Source of the DNA: G963677445 sp963678275
GTDB lineage: Bacteria > Bacteroidota > Ignavibacteria > Ignavibacteriales > Melioribacteraceae
Direction of reading: 5' to 3'
Assembly: GCA_963678275.1 (NCBI GenBank)
Contig: OY782765.1
Coordinates: forward strand, 2,480,001-2,544,000
DNA length: 64,000 bases
Of the stretch, positions 60,469 to 64,000 are shown piece by piece. Under the pieces are notes generated by a model that worked only from the letters and a program-made list of their open reading frames with translations, did not search any database and had not been told where the DNA came from. Position numbers and translations under genes: made by a program. How positions within the stretch are numbered: the stretch's first letter is position 1; every line of letters begins with the position of its first letter.

Positions 60469-61464
60469 TTAACTGTTATCAGGTTTTTCAACCAGGTACT
60501 TGTCGACATCCATTCCAAATTCCAGGTTGTAGTTTTCTACAATCTCAACAAGCTCGGCCAGCGATTTGCGTCCAAAGTTACGGAATCTGAGCATCTCATT
60601 TTCATCACGTCTGACCAGATCGGCAAGCGATTTAATATTTGCCGCTTTCAGACAATTATGGGACCGGACACTTAATTCAAGATCATCGACGCCTGTAAGA
60701 AGAATATTCCTGACTCTTTCAAATTCAGCATCTTTTTCACTTTCAACCTTATCTTCTTCCTGCTCAACTTCAAAATTAATGAACATGTTGATATGATCTT
60801 TCAGAATTTTACCGGCGCTTGAAAGCGCTTCTTCCGGTGTAATGGAACCATCGGTATTAATCTGAAGAGTTAATTTTTCGAAATCATTTTTTTCGCCAAT
60901 ACGGACATTTTCGATATCATACTGCACACCAACTATCGGGGTGTAGATCGCGTCAATCGGAACTAATCCGATCATTGGATCGGCAAGCTTCTGTTCCGAA
61001 GCAGGCACATATCCTTTACCTGTGCCGAATCTAAGCTCCATCGATAATTTACCTTCATCATTAATGGTGCAGATATGCTGTTCCGGGTTTAAAATTTCAA
61101 TATCAGGGCACGCGGCCTGGAAATCGGCTGCGGTAAGGTCATGCGGTCCGTTTAGAGAAATATCCAGTTTTGTTGCTTTTTTATTAACAACACGGAATCT
61201 GACTTTTTTGATGTTCAAAATTATTTCAGTTATATCTTCAAGAACACCGGGAACAGTGGTAAATTCGTGAAGCGCACCGTCAATTTTGATTGCGACAATG
61301 GCCGAACCGTTAAGTGAAGACAGAAGCACTCTGCGGAACGCGTTCCCCAGAGTTACTCCGAAACCTCTTTCGAGAGGCTGAACGGTGAACTTGCCATAAG
61401 TGCTACTTGCAGATGATTCTTCTAATATTACGCCGTCAGGCAGCTTTATAAAAGGAAAGCTCAT
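60469..61464 (-). CDS. rpoA: RNA polymerase alpha subunit
   Basis: 331 residues with intact N-terminal assembly domain (VTLGNAFRRVLLSSLNGSAI and EFTTVPGVLEDITEIILNIK) and C-terminal helix-hairpin-helix alphaCTD (LELSVRSHNCLKAANIKSLA, then LLRFRNFGRKSLAEL-type MLRFRNFGRKSLAELVEI), connected by a charged linker. The subunit nucleates polymerase assembly and contacts upstream promoter elements and activators. Confidence 0.98.
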   Translation of the reverse strand: MSFPFIKLPDGVILEESSASSTYGKFTVQPLERGFGVTLGNAFRRVLLSSLNGSAIVAIKIDGALHEFTTVPGVLEDITEIILNIKKVRFRVVNKKATKLDISLNGPHDLTAADFQAACPDIEILNPEQHICTINDEGKLSMELRFGTGKGYVPASEQKLADPMIGLVPIDAIYTPIVGVQYDIENVRIGEKNDFEKLTLQINTDGSITPEEALSSAGKILKDHINMFINFEVEQEEDKVESEKDAEFERVRNILLTGVDDLELSVRSHNCLKAANIKSLADLVRRDENEMLRFRNFGRKSLAELVEIVENYNLEFGMDVDKYLVEKPDNS

Positions 61465-61496
61465 TTACATTCCTCTTTTCTTTTCAAATTTACCAA

Positions 61497-62123
61497 TTAT
61501 TTAGAATACAGCTCAACTATAAGCTGTTCGTTTGCGTTCAGAGGCACTTCTTCTCTTTCAGGTATCTGCATCATAGTGCCTGTAAGCGCGGCTTTATCAA
61601 CAGAAAGCCAGCTATACATATTATCTTTATGTTTTCTGAGTGAATTATGAATTGCGTCAAGCTTTTTACTTTTTTCCTTAACCGCGATTACATCACCAGG
61701 CGATAATATATAAGAAGGAATATTTACCAGAGTTCCATTCACAGTAAAATGTCGGTGTGTGACAAGCTGTTTAGCCGACTTACGTGAAGGGGCAAAACCA
61801 AGCCTGAAGACAACATTATCAAGTCTTCTTTCAAGCATTTTAACGAGGTTCTCGCCGGTTACACCTTTCTGGCGGTTTGCTTTCGCGAAATAAATTCTGA
61901 ACTGGGCTTCAAGCAGACCATAAATTCTTTTCACTTTCTGTTTCTCACGCAGCTGAACACCATATTCCGAAAACTTACTTCTCCTGCTTAGGCCATGCTG
62001 ACCCGGAGGATAATTTCTTTTTTCGATCGGGCATTTTTCCGAGCTGCACTTCGATCCTTTTAAAAACAGTTTCTGTTTTTCTCTTCTGCACAATTTACAA
62101 CTAGGTCCAGTATATCTAGCCAT
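61497..62123 (-). CDS. rpsD: 30S ribosomal protein S4, zinc-binding form
   Basis: 208 residues. The N-terminal four cysteines C9, C12, C26 and C31 (CKLCRREKQ, KGSKCSSEKC) mark the zinc-containing 'C+' type. The S4 RNA-binding domain includes MLERRLDNVVFRLGFAPSRK and ARQLVTHRHFTVNG-type residues (SAKQLVTHRHFTVNGTLVNI). It starts 30S assembly by binding 16S rRNA. Confidence 0.98.
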   Translation of the reverse strand: MARYTGPSCKLCRREKQKLFLKGSKCSSEKCPIEKRNYPPGQHGLSRRSKFSEYGVQLREKQKVKRIYGLLEAQFRIYFAKANRQKGVTGENLVKMLERRLDNVVFRLGFAPSRKSAKQLVTHRHFTVNGTLVNIPSYILSPGDVIAVKEKSKKLDAIHNSLRKHKDNMYSWLSVDKAALTGTMMQIPEREEVPLNANEQLIVELYSK

Positions 62124-62142
62124 CTACTAATGTCTCCTAAAA

Positions 62143-62529
62143 TTAAACTCTTCTACGCTTTGGCGGTCTGCAGCCATTATGCGGGATGGGGGTAATATCT
62201 TTTATTGACATAATTGTCAGACCTGCAGTATTTAATGCTCTTATAGCGGCTTCCCTTCCTGCGCCCGGTCCTTTAACCAGAACGTCAACTCTTTTCAGAC
62301 CGAGGTCGTACGCTTCTTTCGCGGCAGCTTCTGCAGTAACCTGCGATGCAAAAGGTGTATTTTTTCGAGAACCTTTAAACCCGTTTTTTCCGGCAGAAGA
62401 CCATGAAATGGTATTGCCGTAAACATCGGTAATTGTACAAATAATATTGTTAAACGAAGCCTTTATGTGCGCTATGCCAACCGCATCAACATGTACTTTC
62501 TTTTTTGTCTTTTTCGATACTTTAGCCAA
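62143..62529 (-). CDS. rpsK: 30S ribosomal protein S11
   Basis: 128 residues. Family sequences GIAHIKASFNNIICTITDVY, SSAGKNGFKGSRKNTPFASQ and the C-terminal TPIPHNGCRPPKRRRV are complete. A platform protein of the small subunit; gene is in the usual place between rpsM and rpsD. Confidence 0.98.
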   Translation of the reverse strand: MAKVSKKTKKKVHVDAVGIAHIKASFNNIICTITDVYGNTISWSSAGKNGFKGSRKNTPFASQVTAEAAAKEAYDLGLKRVDVLVKGPGAGREAAIRALNTAGLTIMSIKDITPIPHNGCRPPKRRRV

Positions 62530-62557
62530 TTTTCTTACTCCTGCTAAAAAAGGTTAA

Positions 62558-62941
62558 TTATTTCTTACCGGGCGCTTTTTTCTTTCCGGCAACCGTTCTT
62601 CTCTTACCTTTCCTTGTTCTAGAATTGGTTCTTGTACGCTGGCCTCTCACCGGAAGTCCCCGACGATGGCGCAGACCTCTGTAGCAACCAATATCCATCA
62701 GTCTTTTAATATTTTGCTGAACCTCGCTTCGCAGAGCGCCTTCCACCTTATATTCCGATGTCATGATCGATCTGATTTTCGCGATTTCTTCTTCAGTCAG
62801 TTCAGAAATTTTTCTGTCGCTATCAACTTCAGCTTGTTTAAGTATCTCAAGCGCTGTTGCCTGACCTATACCATAGATATAAGTCAATCCAATGTATGCT
62901 TTTTTGTTTTTTGGTAAATCGATACCAGCTATACGAGCCAA
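62558..62941 (-). CDS. rpsM: 30S ribosomal protein S13
   Basis: 127 residues. ARIAGIDLPKNKKAYIGLTY, YGIGQATALEILKQAEVD, and the basic tail GLRHRRGLPVRGQRTRTNSR with TRKGKRRTVAGKKK. Head protein of the 30S subunit contacting the tRNA in the P site. Confidence 0.98.
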   Translation of the reverse strand: MARIAGIDLPKNKKAYIGLTYIYGIGQATALEILKQAEVDSDRKISELTEEEIAKIRSIMTSEYKVEGALRSEVQQNIKRLMDIGCYRGLRHRRGLPVRGQRTRTNSRTRKGKRRTVAGKKKAPGKK

Positions 62942-62963
62942 ATCGTTAACCTCCTAATCCTGT

Positions 62964-63077
62964 TTAACCTTGACGCTGCTTATGTTTTGGGTTCTTGCAA
63001 ATAACGCGTACGACGCCTTTTCTTTTAATAATTTTGCAATGCTCACAAATCTTTTTTACAGATGCACGTACTTTCAT
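62964..63077 (-). CDS. rpmJ: 50S ribosomal protein L36
   Basis: A 37-residue gene found by reading the gap between rpsM and infA on the minus strand: MKVRASVKKICEHCKIIKRK, then GVVRVICKNPKHKQRQG and a stop. Cys11, Cys14, Cys27 and His32 form the zinc site of the C+ type L36. It lies 22 bp before rpsM and 10 bp after infA, the usual bacterial order. Confidence 0.96.
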   Translation of the reverse strand: MKVRASVKKICEHCKIIKRKGVVRVICKNPKHKQRQG

Positions 63078-63087
63078 TTCGTCACCA

Positions 63088-63306
63088 TTATTTATATCTG
63101 TAAGTTATTCTACCTTTATTCAAATCATAGGGTGATAATTCAATGGCTACTTTATCGCCAACGAGTATTTTAATAAAATGCATGCGCATTTTGCCCGAAA
63201 TGTGGGCCATTATTTCGTGGCCATTATCCAGCTTCACCTTAAAATGTGCATTTGGTAATGTTTCAGTAACAACTCCGTCTACTTTAATTGGACCTTGTTT
63301 TGCCAT
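63088..63306 (-). CDS. infA: Translation initiation factor IF-1
   Basis: 72-residue OB-fold protein: IKVDGVVTETLPNAHFKVKL, DNGHEIMAHISGKMRMHFIK, ILVGDKVAIELSPYDLNKGR. It blocks the ribosomal A site during initiation. It lies between map and rpmJ as is usual in the spc/alpha operon. Confidence 0.98.
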   Translation of the reverse strand: MAKQGPIKVDGVVTETLPNAHFKVKLDNGHEIMAHISGKMRMHFIKILVGDKVAIELSPYDLNKGRITYRYK

Positions 63307-63315
63307 AAAAATTAT

Positions 63316-64000
63316 TCAACATTTACTTAAAATTTCAGCTTTATTATCTACTATCGCAATCGAATGTTCAAAATGCGCCGAAGGAAGATGATCGCTGGTA
63401 TAAACTGTCCAGCCATCACCTGCAACATTAACGCGGCTTTTACCGGTGTTAACCATTGGCTCAATCGCGATTGTCATTCCGTTTTTAATAATCGGGCCGG
63501 TTCCTCTGCGGCCATAGTTGCATACCTGAGGCTCTTCGTGAAGCTGCCTCCCTACGCCATGACCACATAATTCCCTGACAACGGAAAAACCATTTTTTTC
63601 AACATATTCCTGAACGGCCGCCGAAATATCTCCAATACGGTTGCCGGCTTTCGCCTGTTCTATTCCCAGGTATAAACTTTTTTCGGTAACATCCATCAGC
63701 CTCTTCTTTTCCTCGGAGATCCGGCCAACCGGAACTGTCAGGGCTGCGTCACCATAGTACCTGTTCTTAAGAACACCTATATCGATTGATATTATTTCAC
63801 CTTCAGCAAGTCTTCTGCTACCCGGTATTCCATGAACAACTTCTTCATCAACCGAGGCGCAGATAGAGCCGGGAAAATCAATCGAACCGGCCTGTGAATA
63901 TCCTTTGAAAGCCGGATAAGCATCATTGCTTCTGATGTAATCTTCAGCAATTCTGTCAAGCTCAAGAGTTGATATTCCCGGGGCAACATAACTTTTCAGA
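63316..64000 (-). CDS. map: Methionine aminopeptidase type I (5' partial)
   Basis: The frame continues without interruption to the window edge, so the first ~25-30 residues are outside; at least 228 codons are present. Metal ligands are visible in order: SIDIGVLKNRYYGDAALTVP (two Asp), ELCGHGVGRQLHEEPQVCNY (His), GMTIAIEPMVNTG (Glu) and AHFEHSIAIVDNKAEI (Glu). FPGSICASVDEEVVHGIPGS supplies the substrate-side residues. The enzyme removes the initiator methionine. The internal ATG at 63696 is not the start, since conserved sequence lies upstream of it. Linked to infA by a nine-base gap. Confidence 0.95.
   Translation of the reverse strand, partial: LKSYVAPGISTLELDRIAEDYIRSNDAYPAFKGYSQAGSIDFPGSICASVDEEVVHGIPGSRRLAEGEIISIDIGVLKNRYYGDAALTVPVGRISEEKKRLMDVTEKSLYLGIEQAKAGNRIGDISAAVQEYVEKNGFSVVRELCGHGVGRQLHEEPQVCNYGRRGTGPIIKNGMTIAIEPMVNTGKSRVNVAGDGWTVYTSDHLPSAHFEHSIAIVDNKAEILSKC

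Overview
The window looks like a chromosome piece from a free-living anaerobe or facultative bacterium of the Bacteroidota/Chlorobiota side of the tree, most probably an Ignavibacteria-type organism. This is an inference. It rests on a type IX secretion C-terminal sorting domain (the 'NYPNPFNPST' motif in the gene at 30868), a short primary sigma factor of about 284 residues lacking region 1.1, PorV/PorQ-like outer-membrane barrels, HhH-barrel secreted proteins, and intergenic regions crowded with palindromic repeats.

Layout. 1-4.9 kb: a SpoIIE/PP2C phosphatase cut by the window edge, a PAS-only sensor, then a radical-SAM protein with a GME-fold-like partner. 4.9-8.8 kb: UDP-glucose dehydrogenase between two repeat-filled intergenic regions. 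8.8-11.6 kb: two outer-membrane genes. 11.7-20.2 kb: a citrate module with NADP-type isocitrate dehydrogenase, an HD-like protein, aconitase, an MmgE/PrpD protein, a fused citrate lyase gamma-beta subunit (CitD-CitE) and citrate lyase alpha (CitF). Together these can connect 2-oxoglutarate, isocitrate, citrate, and acetate plus oxaloacetate. 20.2-26.2 kb: an accessory island of toxin-antitoxin type genes and their wrecks (DUF5615/DUF433, YhcG with one internal stop, a BRO-N-Fic fusion, three further DUF433 remnants and broken ATP-binding regulators). It lies between the 3' end of citF and a second, orphan copy of the citF 3' end. 26.2-34.3 kb: aminotransferase, a candidate structured RNA, tRNA-Ser(CGA), a TetR regulator, an esterase and a large T9SS cargo protein.

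35-46.4 kb is a long minus-strand run: MoxR ATPase, three SurA/PpiC-type periplasmic foldases, an orphan DNA methyltransferase, MetG, an acyl-CoA ligase and a NagX-like acyltransferase. A plus-strand DedA/YqaA protein follows, then another repeat region. 48.4-64 kb is again minus strand: transketolase, a small unknown, a double CDGSH protein, fumarase, NlpC/P60 lipoprotein, SigA, two EutN/CcmL microcompartment vertex proteins, a PIN protein with its partner, phosphopentomutase, a GAF plus degenerate-GGDEF membrane protein, EngB, and the distal ribosomal operon rplQ-rpoA-rpsD-rpsK-rpsM-rpmJ-infA-map (map runs off the window).

The points most worth following are the citrate module with its CitD-CitE fusion, the insertion-like duplication of the citF tail, the pair of vertex proteins without visible shell hexamers beside deoB, and a layered set of intergenic repeats. 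In those repeats the hairpin architecture is kept while the stem sequences change in a compensatory way. No complete transposase, prophage or CRISPR array was found.
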